Positions 52,773 to 61,262 of a DNA stretch of 64,000 nt are shown one piece after another. Numbering within the stretch: position 1 is the first letter of the stretch; every line of letters starts with the position of its first letter. The notes under the pieces are model-generated. The model had not been told where the DNA came from, did no database searches, and worked only from the letters and a program-made list of their open reading frames with translations. The stretch is from Runella aurantiaca (GTDB lineage Bacteria > Bacteroidota > Bacteroidia > Cytophagales > Spirosomataceae). Where the stretch lies: NCBI RefSeq assembly GCF_003339505.1, contig NZ_QPIW01000008.1:1-64000 (forward strand), written 5' to 3'. The translations under genes were made by a program, and so were the position numbers.

Positions 52773-54416
52773 ATGACCTTCGATTACATCATCATCGGTG
52801 CGGGCTCGGCGGGATGCGTGCTGGCCAATCGCCTTTCCGAAGACCCCGACAATCACGTATTGTTGCTGGAAGCGGGCGGGCCCGACAAAAAAATGGAAAT
52901 CCATATTCCAGCCGCTTACTCTAAGCTGAACCGTACGAACGTGGATTGGGGCTTTGAGACGGAACCCCAGCCGCAGGTGTTGAACCGTAAGATGTACCTT
53001 CCAAGGGGCAAAACGCTGGGAGGAAGCAGTTCTACCAATGCCATGGCCTACGTGCGCGGCAACCGCGCTGATTATGACGAATGGGCTGCCTTAGGGAATC
53101 AAGGGTGGGACTATGACTCGGTGTTGCCTTATTTTAAAAAATCAGAACATAACGACCAAATTGATAATCAATATCATGGCAAAGGTGGCCCACTCAATGT
53201 GACCTACGCGCAGGTGTTTCGTACGCCCGTAGCCGATGCGTTTGTGAAAGCTTGTGTTGAAAAAGGTATTCCCGAAAATCATGATTGCAACGGGGCCGAA
53301 CAAACAGGGGCGGGGTTGCTTCAGTTTACCATCAAAGAGCAAAAACGATGTAGTACGGCAGTGGCGTTTCTGCGGCCCATTTTGCACCGCCCTAACCTCA
53401 AAATCATTACGCAAGCGCATACCCTGCGGATTTTGATTGAAAACGACCGCGCAGTAGGGGTTGAATTTTTGACTGCCAAAAACACGACCGAAAAAGCCTA
53501 TGCCGATAAAGAGGTTATTCTCTCGGCGGGGGCTTTTCAATCGCCGCAACTGTTGATGCTTTCTGGGATAGGCGAAAGCGAAGCCTTGATGCGCCACGGG
53601 ATTGAAGTGAAAAAGAACCTGCCAGGCGTGGGCAAAAACCTTCAGGATCATTTGTTTACGGGCGTGAGTGCGCTTTCGACCGTGCCGACTGCCAACGATG
53701 CCCTCAAGCCCCTAAACCAAATCAAAGGTTTAATCAACTATTTGTTGTTTAAAAAAGGGCCGTTGACCATCAGTCCACTTGAAGCGGCTGCATTTATGAA
53801 AATCAATGATGGCACGGACCCTGTCGACTTACAACTTCATTTTGCCCCCGTCCACTTTGGAAACGACGGAAAAGCTGATTTTTACAACCCTGATACTTTT
53901 CCGCACGTAAGCGGCTATACGGTGTTGCCAACACTCCTAAAACCCAAAAGTATAGGATACGTAGGGCTTCGTTCGGCCAATCCCCTTGATGCACCGCTCA
54001 TTGATCCACGGTTTTTGACCGCTGAAGAAGACTTGCATACGCTGTTAAAAGGAACCAAAAAAGCGTTGGAAATTATGGAAGCCACGGCCTTTGCGGGGTG
54101 TCGGAAAGAAATCATTCTGCCGCTTTATCGTAGTTCAGATGATGAATTGATATTACACATCAAAACCGTTTTGGAAACAGTATACCATCCCGTAGGAACT
54201 TGCAAAATGGGGTCGGACGAAATGGCTGTGGTAGACCCTCAGTTGCGGGTCAAAGGAATTGAAGGGCTTCGCGTGGCTGATGCGTCTATTATGCCACGCA
54301 TCATTGCGGGAAATACCAACGCGACTTGCATCATGATTGGGGAAAAAGCCGCCGATATGATTTTGGGAACAAATGCGGTAAAAGGACGAACAATTATTGG
54401 TGAATTGAGGGATTAA
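52773..54416 (+). CDS. GMC family FAD-dependent oxidoreductase (choline dehydrogenase-like)
   Basis: A 547-residue flavoenzyme. The FAD motif is YIIIGAGSAGCVLANRLSE; GMC signature 1 PRGKTLGGSSSTNAMAYVRGN and signature 2 GAFQSPQLLMLSGIGES are present; the catalytic His is in YHPVGTCKMGS and the C-terminal NTNATCIMIGEKAADMI closes the domain. It resembles BetA/alcohol dehydrogenases, but the alcohol oxidised is unknown, and no betaine genes lie nearby. ATG 52773 is preferred to TTG 52764. Confidence 0.93.
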   Translation: MTFDYIIIGAGSAGCVLANRLSEDPDNHVLLLEAGGPDKKMEIHIPAAYSKLNRTNVDWGFETEPQPQVLNRKMYLPRGKTLGGSSSTNAMAYVRGNRADYDEWAALGNQGWDYDSVLPYFKKSEHNDQIDNQYHGKGGPLNVTYAQVFRTPVADAFVKACVEKGIPENHDCNGAEQTGAGLLQFTIKEQKRCSTAVAFLRPILHRPNLKIITQAHTLRILIENDRAVGVEFLTAKNTTEKAYADKEVILSAGAFQSPQLLMLSGIGESEALMRHGIEVKKNLPGVGKNLQDHLFTGVSALSTVPTANDALKPLNQIKGLINYLLFKKGPLTISPLEAAAFMKINDGTDPVDLQLHFAPVHFGNDGKADFYNPDTFPHVSGYTVLPTLLKPKSIGYVGLRSANPLDAPLIDPRFLTAEEDLHTLLKGTKKALEIMEATAFAGCRKEIILPLYRSSDDELILHIKTVLETVYHPVGTCKMGSDEMAVVDPQLRVKGIEGLRVADASIMPRIIAGNTNATCIMIGEKAADMILGTNAVKGRTIIGELRD

Positions 54417-54457
54417 TGATTGAGACTTTCGCCAACTCGTTGTTTGCAATACTCCTA

Positions 54458-54499
54458 AAAACAGAAAAACCGCAAAGTTCTTTTGCGGTTTTTCTGTTT
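54458..54499. terminator. Bidirectional terminator between the GMC and leuA genes
   Basis: AAACAGAAAAACCGCAAA (54458-54477 region) pairs with TTTGCGGTTTTTCTGTTT (54482-54499) with T-rich arms on both strands, so it can stop both convergent transcripts. Confidence 0.85.
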
Positions 54500-54531
54500 G
54501 ATATTTTATAGCTTTCGGTTGAGAATGAAGG

Positions 54532-55686
54532 CTATGCGACGACTGCTTCGCGGGCCAATTCAACCAAATCTTTATCGTTTACTTCTTTTTTGATGTCTGC
54601 CACGTCAAGGAAACGCTTGTACAGCTCGTCCAATACGGGTTTTTCAAAGACAAAGCCCAACAATTCCAAACGGTGCTTGAGGGCATGACGGCCGCTGCGA
54701 GCGGTCAACACAATCATTGATTTGTCGACACCGACGTCGGTGGGACTCATGATTTCGTAGTTGAGCGTATGTTTCAGAAAACCATCTTGGTGAATACCCG
54801 ACGAGTGCGCAAACGCATTACGTCCTACAATCGCTTTGTTTGCCTGCACGGGCATCCGCATCATTTTGGATACCATTTGGCTGGTAGGGTACAGCAATTG
54901 GGTGTTGATGCCCGTTTCGTAGCCCAATTCCTTGTGCACTTTAAGCGCCATAACTACTTCTTCGAGTGAAGTGTTGCCGGCGCGTTCCCCGATACCGTTC
55001 ATGGTTACTTCCACCTGACGGGCCCCGTTCATCACACCTGCGAGGGTGTTGGCGGTGGCTAGACCAAGGTCATTGTGGCAGTGAATAGAGATGGTTGCCT
55101 GATGGGCGTTGGACGCGTGCTCAAAAATATATTTGATGCGCTCACCGTACTGGTGAGGCAAACAATACCCCGTTGTATCAGGAATATTGACTACCGTAGC
55201 ACCTGCTTTGATGACCGATTCTACCAGATGAGCCAAAAACGCCAAATCGGCGCGGCCTGCATCTTCGCAGTAGAATTCTACGTCTTCTACGTAGCTCTTG
55301 GCGTGCTTTACGGCGGCAATTGCCTGCTCTACGATTTTTTCGCGGGTACTGTTAAATTTATGTTGAATGTGAATATCCGACGAGCCGAGTCCGGTGTGGA
55401 TACGTTTGTACTTTGCGTAGGCGAGCGCTTCCCCAGCGGCATCAATATCACCTTTTACGGCGCGGGATAGGGCACAAATAACGGGTCCGCGAACGGCCTT
55501 TGAAATTTCTACGACTGAGCGAAAATCACCGGGGCTCGAAATCGGAAAACCCGCTTCGATTACGTCAACACCCAGCTTTTCGAGTTCCTTGGCGACAACA
55601 ATCTTTTCATCGGTGGTCAATTGGCAGCCCGGCACTTGCTCGCCGTCGCGCAATGTAGTGTCGAAAATTTGAACTCTCTGGCTCAT
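54532..55686 (-). CDS. leuA: 2-isopropylmalate synthase, short form
   Basis: The first committed enzyme of leucine synthesis, condensing acetyl-CoA with 2-oxoisovalerate. The HMGL-like barrel shows [18 protein letters not shown], metal-site [13 protein letters not shown], a second region [23 protein letters not shown] and [10 protein letters not shown] in the linker. At 384 residues it lacks the usual C-terminal LeuA regulatory domain that binds leucine (typical length about 510). Control may therefore fall to the leader at 55760-55870. No other leu or ilv gene is in the window. A homocitrate-synthase-like role cannot be fully excluded. Confidence 0.9.
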   Translation of the reverse strand: MSQRVQIFDTTLRDGEQVPGCQLTTDEKIVVAKELEKLGVDVIEAGFPISSPGDFRSVVEISKAVRGPVICALSRAVKGDIDAAGEALAYAKYKRIHTGLGSSDIHIQHKFNSTREKIVEQAIAAVKHAKSYVEDVEFYCEDAGRADLAFLAHLVESVIKAGATVVNIPDTTGYCLPHQYGERIKYIFEHASNAHQATISIHCHNDLGLATANTLAGVMNGARQVEVTMNGIGERAGNTSLEEVVMALKVHKELGYETGINTQLLYPTSQMVSKMMRMPVQANKAIVGRNAFAHSSGIHQDGFLKHTLNYEIMSPTDVGVDKSMIVLTARSGRHALKHRLELLGFVFEKPVLDELYKRFLDVADIKKEVNDKDLVELAREAVVA

Positions 55687-55759
55687 TGTTAGTAAAGAGG
55701 GATTGATTATTGAGTTGTACTTTTTGGGTTAAACTTCGCCAAAATTAATGTAATTTCAT

Positions 55760-55831
55760 AAAAAACCCTTTCTCCTCCGAGAAAGGGTTTGTATTTCACA
55801 AAATACCCCCTTCTCACACCGTTTTGGTGAG
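55760..55831 (-). promoter_or_regulatory. leuA leader attenuator (terminator/antiterminator)
   Basis: Read on the minus strand: segment 1 CTCACC (55826-55831) can pair with segment 2 (GGTGTGAG, 55813-55820). Segment 2 continuing GAGAAGGGGGTATTT (55801-55815) pairs over 15 bp with AAATAC...CCCTTTCTC (55779-55796). That third segment alternatively pairs with GAGAAAGGG (55766-55774), followed by TTTTTT (55760-55765), forming a terminator. The two structures exclude each other, as in amino-acid attenuators. Confidence 0.75.
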
Positions 55832-55870
55832 TGGAAGTCGGTTGAGTGAAATAGTATATTTTATGATCAT
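55814..55870 (-). CDS. Putative leuA leader peptide (18 residues)
   Basis: ATG 55868-55870 to TGA 55814-55816 encodes MIIKYTISLNRLPLTKTV. Three leucine codons (CTC, CTT, CTC) lie within six codons, next to the segment whose masking would free the antiterminator, and the stop codon sits at the base of that stem. A ribosome stalled there for lack of leucyl-tRNA would favour readthrough into leuA. The three isoleucines may add sensitivity. There is no Shine-Dalgarno, as is usual in this group. Confidence 0.65.
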   Translation of the reverse strand: MIIKYTISLNRLPLTKTV

Positions 55871-55909
55871 TTTGTGTTGCGAATTTTCGCTGAACGCGTA
55901 TTTCTTCTA

Positions 55910-55940
55910 CAAAAGTAGCGGAATAATTTTTTCATCCAAA
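55910..55940 (-). promoter_or_regulatory. Predicted leuA promoter
   Basis: On the minus strand TTTG (55937-55940) is followed after exactly 19 bases by TACTTTTG (55910-55917). The start would fall near 55903, about 33 bases before the leader-peptide ATG and about 215 before leuA. Confidence 0.75.
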
Positions 55941-56057
55941 AAGTTTTTGAAAAAATCTCCACTTGATTTATGGAAAAAAATACCCAAAAGTGCTGTTTTA
56001 CTTTTCGATAGATTTATGATAAATAATTAGCTTTGCAGAGCACATGAAAAAAATCAG

Positions 56058-56945
56058 ATGAAAAGTCATTTTTTGGGAATCCTTTATTTTGTGTTATGTA
56101 TGCAAACTTCTTTTGCCCAAACAGCTGATTTTAATTGGCAAGGCCACCGTGGTAGTCGGGGGCTGATGCCCGAAAATACCATCCCTGCGTTTTTGAAAGC
56201 CCTTGATTTAAAGGTGAATACGCTTGAGTTAGATGTTGTTGTTTCCAAAGACCGCCAAGTAGTGGTCTCGCATGACCCGTACTTTCACCCCGATTTTTCT
56301 ATTGATCCCTACGGAAAGCCCGTCCCGAAAGGGGAGAAAATAAATCTGTACGAGTTGAGCTATGATGAAATAAAGCGGTACGATGTGGGAAGCAACGGTA
56401 ACCCGAATTTTCCGCAACAAACGAAGCTGAAAGTGTACAAGCCACTCCTACGCGAGATGATCGAGGCCGTTGAAACCTACCGAATCAAAAATAACCTGCC
56501 GCTGTTTTGGTATAATATTGAAATCAAAAGTGAAGAAAAAGAATACGATAAATCGCAGCCTCAACCAGCCGTTTTTTCGGATTTAGTGTACCACGAAATT
56601 ATTAAATTGTTGCCCGCTGACCGAGTGATTTTGCAAAGTTTTGATTTCAATGTATTGAAGCATTGGAAGAAACAAATTGATGCCGGAGTTTATCAAAAAG
56701 TAACATTGGCCGCTTTGGTGAGCAATTTGAGGGGAATTGAAAAGAATTTGGAGGATCTGGGCTTTACGCCCGATGTATACAGTCCTTATTTTCAATTATT
56801 AAGCAAGGAAAAAGTACAGCAACTTCATGCGCTTGGTATGAAAGTAATTCCCTGGACCGTGAATACAACCGAAGAAATGAAGCGGATAAAAGCCATGGGC
56901 GTGGATGGAATTATTACGGATTATCCTGACCGGATTCCACACTGA
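56058..56945 (+). CDS. Glycerophosphodiester phosphodiesterase
   Basis: A 295-residue secreted enzyme with signal peptide MKSHFLGILYFVLCMQTSFA. The GDPD TIM-barrel motifs are WQGHRGSRGLMPENTIPAFLKAL (catalytic His, HR-G..PENT), LELDVVVSKDRQVVVSHDP (metal Glu, Asp and second catalytic His), NIEIKSEE and WTVNTTEEMKRIKAMGVDGIITDYPD. It probably releases glycerol-3-phosphate from diesters in the periplasm. A -7 box TAGCTTTG is at 56028-56035. The leuA leader lies divergently upstream. Confidence 0.94.
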   Translation: MKSHFLGILYFVLCMQTSFAQTADFNWQGHRGSRGLMPENTIPAFLKALDLKVNTLELDVVVSKDRQVVVSHDPYFHPDFSIDPYGKPVPKGEKINLYELSYDEIKRYDVGSNGNPNFPQQTKLKVYKPLLREMIEAVETYRIKNNLPLFWYNIEIKSEEKEYDKSQPQPAVFSDLVYHEIIKLLPADRVILQSFDFNVLKHWKKQIDAGVYQKVTLAALVSNLRGIEKNLEDLGFTPDVYSPYFQLLSKEKVQQLHALGMKVIPWTVNTTEEMKRIKAMGVDGIITDYPDRIPH

Positions 56946-57034
56946 CAAACGGGATATATTTTGGGATGAGTTGCTGAAAAAGTGATTCATTCAGTTCTTT
57001 TCTTTATGTTTGACACAACAAATCAGATTGTTAC

Positions 57035-58564
57035 GTGCCACTTCTGAACGATATACTCCTTTTTTTTATGAAACGCCGTGCCGAACGCATCGAGCATTTC
57101 AAAGCACATCCTATTGAAGTCCAACATCAGGTTTTTCATGAACTCATTGAAGCCGCGCGTTATACAGACTGGGGGATTAAATACCGTTATGATAGTATTC
57201 AAAATATCAAACAGTACCAAGAACGGGTCCCGATTTCGACGTATGAGGATTTTTATCCGTCCATCGAGCGGGTGTTGCGCGGCGAACAGAACGTGCTTTG
57301 GCCGTCGGATGTAGAGTGGTTTTCCAAATCATCGGGCACGACCAATTCACGGAGTAAATATCTGCCAATTACGCCAGAATCGCTGGAAGACTGCCACTAC
57401 CGAGGAGGCAAAGATGTGATGACATTGTATGCCCAAAATCGCCCTAATTCCCTCGTATTTGAAGGAAAAGGGCTTTCTATTGGGGGGAGCTTACACGCAA
57501 ATCCGTTCCACGAAGATGGCGGTATGGTGGGAGATGTGTCGGCAGTGATTATGCGCAATTTGCCCACTTGGGCCGAGTACCTGCGCACACCGCCTATTGA
57601 AGTGGCATTGATGGATAAATGGGAGGAAAAACTGGTAAAAATGGCCGACCTCTGTGCGCAAGAAAACGTAACCAGTATATTGGGCGTTCCTACTTGGACG
57701 ATTGTGTTGCTGGATCGGATTATGGAAGAGCGGGGCGCAAAAAACATGTTGGAGGTTTGGCCCAATTTTGAGGTTTTTATCCACGGAGCAGTGGCCTTTC
57801 AGCCGTATCGGGAGTTGTTTATGAAGAAATATTTCCCGAGCGACAAGGTGACGTATATGGAAACCTACAACGCGTCGGAAGGTTTTTTTGCGCTTCAAGA
57901 TGATTTGGCCCACCCGGGCGAAATGCTGCTGATGCTTGATTACGGGATTTTTTATGAATTTGTACCCGTAGAAGAATGGGACAAACCGCATCCGCGTGCT
58001 TTGACACTCGAAGAGGTAGAATTGGATAAAAATTACGCTTTGATTATCTCTACCAACAGCGGATTATGGCGGTATCAGATTGGAGACACCATTAAATTTA
58101 CCTCTAAAAGCCCGTTCAGAATCAAAATAAGCGGTCGTACCAAGCATTTTATCAATGCCTTTGGGGAGGAACTCATCATCGAAAATGCGGATTCGGCCAT
58201 CACGTACGCTTGTGAGCAAACAGGAGCGGTCATCAATGATTACACCGCTGGACCTGTGTATATGAACGACGGAACGAAAGGGCGTCATGAGTGGATTATC
58301 GAATTCAGTCGGATGCCTTCCGACTGGGAGGGTTTTTGTGCATTGCTGGATTCTCGTCTTCGTGAATCAAATTCAGATTATGATGCCAAACGCTACATGG
58401 ATTTGGCGTTATTGACACCTTTGGTTCACAGTGTACCGTCGGGGACGTTCTATCAATGGATGGGAAAACGCGGTAAATTAGGGGGGCAAAACAAAGTGCC
58501 GCGCCTGAGCAATTCCCGCGAATATCTCGAAGGGATTCTGGAAATGATTTATGAAACCCCGTAG
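57035..58564 (+). CDS. GH3 superfamily acyl-adenylate-forming protein
   Basis: A 509-residue protein of the plant GH3 auxin-responsive family found in many Bacteroidota. The ATP-loop-like motif is SKSSGTTNSRSKYLPIT, then GGSLHANP, YMETYNASEGFFALQD, LIISTNSGLWRYQIGDTIKF and GRTKHFINAFGEELIIENA. In plants GH3 enzymes join amino acids to carboxylic acids through an acyl-AMP; the bacterial substrates are unknown. The start is GTG 57035-57037, with ATG 57068 as an alternative. A run of short GC-rich repeats precedes the next gene. Confidence 0.92.
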   Translation: MPLLNDILLFFMKRRAERIEHFKAHPIEVQHQVFHELIEAARYTDWGIKYRYDSIQNIKQYQERVPISTYEDFYPSIERVLRGEQNVLWPSDVEWFSKSSGTTNSRSKYLPITPESLEDCHYRGGKDVMTLYAQNRPNSLVFEGKGLSIGGSLHANPFHEDGGMVGDVSAVIMRNLPTWAEYLRTPPIEVALMDKWEEKLVKMADLCAQENVTSILGVPTWTIVLLDRIMEERGAKNMLEVWPNFEVFIHGAVAFQPYRELFMKKYFPSDKVTYMETYNASEGFFALQDDLAHPGEMLLMLDYGIFYEFVPVEEWDKPHPRALTLEEVELDKNYALIISTNSGLWRYQIGDTIKFTSKSPFRIKISGRTKHFINAFGEELIIENADSAITYACEQTGAVINDYTAGPVYMNDGTKGRHEWIIEFSRMPSDWEGFCALLDSRLRESNSDYDAKRYMDLALLTPLVHSVPSGTFYQWMGKRGKLGGQNKVPRLSNSREYLEGILEMIYETP

Positions 58565-58775
58565 GGGCGGGGCCGCATTTCAACCGAAAAATGTAAAACC
58601 GCGAGATACCGAAAAATGTAAAATTAAAATAAGGGGTAGGGGGGCGTTTGCCGCCCAGTACAGAAACAAAAAAAGGCATAGCTGAAACGAAAAATAACCG
58701 CTTATGTAAATGTTTCAACAAAACGCTTAGATTTGGACAAACTTTGCATCCGTTAACTAAAATGTAAACATTACC

Positions 58776-59357
58776 ATGTCAAAAACCACAATAATTGTCG
58801 TCGTTGTTATTCTTCTTTTTGGTGCATACGGTTGTAGTACCTACAATGGCCTCGTGGGTAAGGATGAAACCGTCAACAGCGCCTGGGCTAAAGTTCAGAC
58901 GCAATATCAACGTCGTGCTGATTTGATTCCTAACTTGGTCAATACCGTAAAAGGAGCCGCAGATTTTGAAAAAAGCACCCTTTCGGCCGTGATGGAAGCC
59001 CGCTCAAAGGCTACTTCCATCAACTTGACTGCTGATCAGCTTACGCCCGAAAATATTCAGAAATTTCAGGCTGCACAAGACCAATTGAGTGGAACGCTGT
59101 CGCGCCTTTTGGCCGTTTCAGAAAATTATCCTAACCTGAAAGCAAATCAAAACTTTTTGGATTTGCAGGCGCAGTTGGAAGGCACAGAAAACCGCATCAG
59201 CATCGCCCGTAATGATTTTAATGATGTAGTGAAAGAATACAACCAATCGGTGCGTACTTTCCCCGCTGCGCTGTTTGCGGGCATGTTTGGATTCCAGCAA
59301 AAAGGCTATTTTGAGGCATCTCAGTCCTCGCAAACAGCCCCAACGGTAAAATTCTAA
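58776..59357 (+). CDS. LemA family protein
   Basis: A 193-residue protein with one N-terminal transmembrane helix (TTIIVVVVILLFGAYGC), then YNGLVGKDETVNSAWAKVQTQYQRRADLIPNLVNTVKGAADFEKSTL, the LemA hallmark, and a helical bundle ending with NDFNDVVKEYNQSVRTFPAALFAGMFGFQQKGYFE. The topology places the bundle outside the inner membrane. It heads a cluster with two TPM-domain proteins, a common partnership of unknown mechanism. A -7 box TAGATTTG is at 58728-58735. Confidence 0.95.
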   Translation: MSKTTIIVVVVILLFGAYGCSTYNGLVGKDETVNSAWAKVQTQYQRRADLIPNLVNTVKGAADFEKSTLSAVMEARSKATSINLTADQLTPENIQKFQAAQDQLSGTLSRLLAVSENYPNLKANQNFLDLQAQLEGTENRISIARNDFNDVVKEYNQSVRTFPAALFAGMFGFQQKGYFEASQSSQTAPTVKF

Positions 59358-59366
59358 CTGGTAGGC

Positions 59367-59411
59367 AGTAATGAGTATTAAGTATATTTTTTCTACTTAA
59401 TACTCATTACT
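59367..59411. repeat. Perfect 18-bp hairpin between lemA and the TPM gene
   Basis: AGTAATGAGTATTAAGTA (59367-59384) and its exact complement (59394-59411) surround a T-rich 9-nt loop. It lies within a probable operon, 20 bases before the next ATG, and may affect translation or mRNA stability. Confidence 0.85.
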
Positions 59412-59430
59412 ATTTACTCAATACTTAATC

Positions 59431-59865
59431 ATGCAAAACCTCCCTTTTTCCAAAACTGACCAAGAGCGAATTGTCGCGGCTATCCGTAATGCTGAAATGG
59501 CAACTTCGGGAGAAGTGCGTGTTCATATTGAGCAAACTTGTCCCGAAACCGACGTGATGGAACGGGCTAAGCAGGTTTTTGCGCAATTGGGAATGCACCA
59601 AACGGCGTTGAAAAACGGGGTTTTATTCTATCTAGCTTTTGGTGATCGCAAATTTGCCGTATTGGGAGACAAAGAAATCGACGAACGCGTTCCTGCGGGA
59701 TTTTGGGATGCTATCCGTGACCAAATGCGTGCCCATTTTGTAAAAGAGGCTTTTTCGGAAGGGCTCAGTACGGGAATAGAACAAGCGGGACAACAGCTTA
59801 AAAAGTACTTTCCCCGCCAGGATAACGACACCAATGAGCTTTCAGATGATATTTCTTTTGGATAA
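59431..59865 (+). CDS. TPM domain protein, small
   Basis: A 144-residue TPM_phosphatase-type domain without signal peptide or membrane helix: IVAAIRNAEMATSGEVRVHIEQTCPETDVMERAKQVFAQLGMHQTALKNGVLFYLAFGDRKFAVLGDKEIDERVP and an amphipathic C-terminal helix AGQQLKKYF. Its N-terminal half is what links it to the YgcG-like family. It is cytoplasmic or secreted by association with the neighbouring gene product. Confidence 0.9.
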   Translation: MQNLPFSKTDQERIVAAIRNAEMATSGEVRVHIEQTCPETDVMERAKQVFAQLGMHQTALKNGVLFYLAFGDRKFAVLGDKEIDERVPAGFWDAIRDQMRAHFVKEAFSEGLSTGIEQAGQQLKKYFPRQDNDTNELSDDISFG

Positions 59866-59937
59866 ACTTCAGGGCATTTCTTGAATTAAGAAATGATTAA
59901 ATCCCTAACCCTTAGCTCCCTAACGTTAATTACCCCA

Positions 59938-60696
59938 ATGCGTCAACTCCTTTTTATTCTATATTTTTCGTTTTTAGCCGTCGGACTTTGGGCACAGGAT
60001 ATTCCTGAACCCATGTCTCCAAAGCGATTGGTCAATGATTATGTCGGTATGCTCAACGGGACCGAGCTTAATACCCTTGAACAAAAACTTCGGACTTATA
60101 ATGACTCAACTTCTACCCAAATTACGGTGGTGGTGGTGAAAACTACGGGCGATTATCCCGCTGGCGATTATGCCTTTGAATTGGGCCGCCGTTGGGGGGT
60201 AGGACAAAAAGATAAAGATAACGGCTTGGTGTTGCTATGGGCTACGCAGGACCGCAAGATTTTTATTGCTACGGGGCGTGGCATGGAAGGGGCTATTCCA
60301 GACGTGATTGCCAAACGAATCATTCGGGAAGTAATTACGCCTGAATTTAAGGCTGAAATGTACTATCGCGGCCTCGACCGTGGCACCGACGAAATTATTA
60401 AATACGCTACTGGTGAGTTCAAAGCCGACCCCTCTGACGGCGAAGATGGATTTCCGTTGGGGGTGATTATCTTCTTGATTATTGTTTTTGTCATTATCAT
60501 CATTATCTTCTCTCGTTCCAATCGCGGTGGTGGTGGAATGGGTAACCGTGGCGGCGGCTGGATTCCGTATACTACTTACTCAGGCTGGGGAAGCTCCTCA
60601 GGAAATTGGGGTGGTGGTAGCAGTGGCGGCGGTAGCAGCTTTGGCGGATTTGGCGGCGGTGATTTCGGCGGCGGTGGTGCTGGCGGAGATTATTAA
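59938..60696 (+). CDS. YgcG/TPM domain membrane protein
   Basis: A 252-residue protein with signal peptide MRQLLFILYFSFLAVGLWAQ (ATG 59938). The TPM domain (about residues 30-160) contains LVNDYVGMLNGTELNTLEQKL, TQITVVVVKTTGDYPAGDYAFELGRRWGVGQKDKDNGLVLLWATQDRKIFIATGRGMEGAIPD. A transmembrane helix (VIIFLIIVFVIIIIIF) and a glycine/serine-rich tail (GGGSSGGGSSFGGFGGG) follow, as in YgcG. It is the third gene of the LemA/TPM cluster. Confidence 0.93.
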   Translation: MRQLLFILYFSFLAVGLWAQDIPEPMSPKRLVNDYVGMLNGTELNTLEQKLRTYNDSTSTQITVVVVKTTGDYPAGDYAFELGRRWGVGQKDKDNGLVLLWATQDRKIFIATGRGMEGAIPDVIAKRIIREVITPEFKAEMYYRGLDRGTDEIIKYATGEFKADPSDGEDGFPLGVIIFLIIVFVIIIIIFSRSNRGGGGMGNRGGGWIPYTTYSGWGSSSGNWGGGSSGGGSSFGGFGGGDFGGGGAGGDY

Positions 60697-60836
60697 TCCG
60701 TTGAATGGAAAAATAGGCGCGAAATTTGATACATATTTAGAAAAACAGTAAAATTGACCAGTCGTGTAAAAATTAATTTTACCGCCCCAAAGCTGTTTTT
60801 CTTAACTTCCTTTTTTCTTTTTCGGTGCCAAACTAT

Positions 60837-61262
60837 ATGAAAGTACGTCCTTCTGCTTTGATTATTGAGAACAACCACGTTTTATTATTGCGCTACAATT
60901 ACAGTGGCAACGATGTTTTTGCGTTACCAGGCGGAAATCCCGACCCAGGCGAAACTTTAACGCAAGCCGTTGAAAGAGAGCTGAGTGAAGAGCTTGGCAT
61001 TGAAACCGAAATCGGAGAAATGCTCATGGCTGGAGAAGTGTTGCTATCACCCGCCAAAGAAGATGTGCTTCATTGTATTTTTCAGGCGCAAATCGTAGGA
61101 GGAATTCCCACTCTTAATCCTGCCCAAACAACGGCCCTTGAAGTGGTGTGGCAACCCGTTGCTGCTTTGGCGCAGCTTAATCTTTATCCTAATGTTGGTT
61201 CTTCCATCGCTTCCATGACGGGTGGGTACGTTGGAAAAATAGATCAGTCTTTTTTCGGATAA
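60837..61262 (+). CDS. Nudix hydrolase
   Basis: A 141-residue protein with a complete Nudix box GGNPDPGETLTQAVERELSEELGIE (GX5EX7REUXEEXGU) at about residues 34-58. It starts MKVRPSALIIENNHVLLLRYNYSGNDVFALPGG, so it hydrolyses a nucleoside-diphosphate derivative, identity unknown. ATG 60837 is preferred to GTG 60825. Its 3' end overlaps the convergent symporter gene by 19 bases. Confidence 0.93.
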   Translation: MKVRPSALIIENNHVLLLRYNYSGNDVFALPGGNPDPGETLTQAVERELSEELGIETEIGEMLMAGEVLLSPAKEDVLHCIFQAQIVGGIPTLNPAQTTALEVVWQPVAALAQLNLYPNVGSSIASMTGGYVGKIDQSFFG

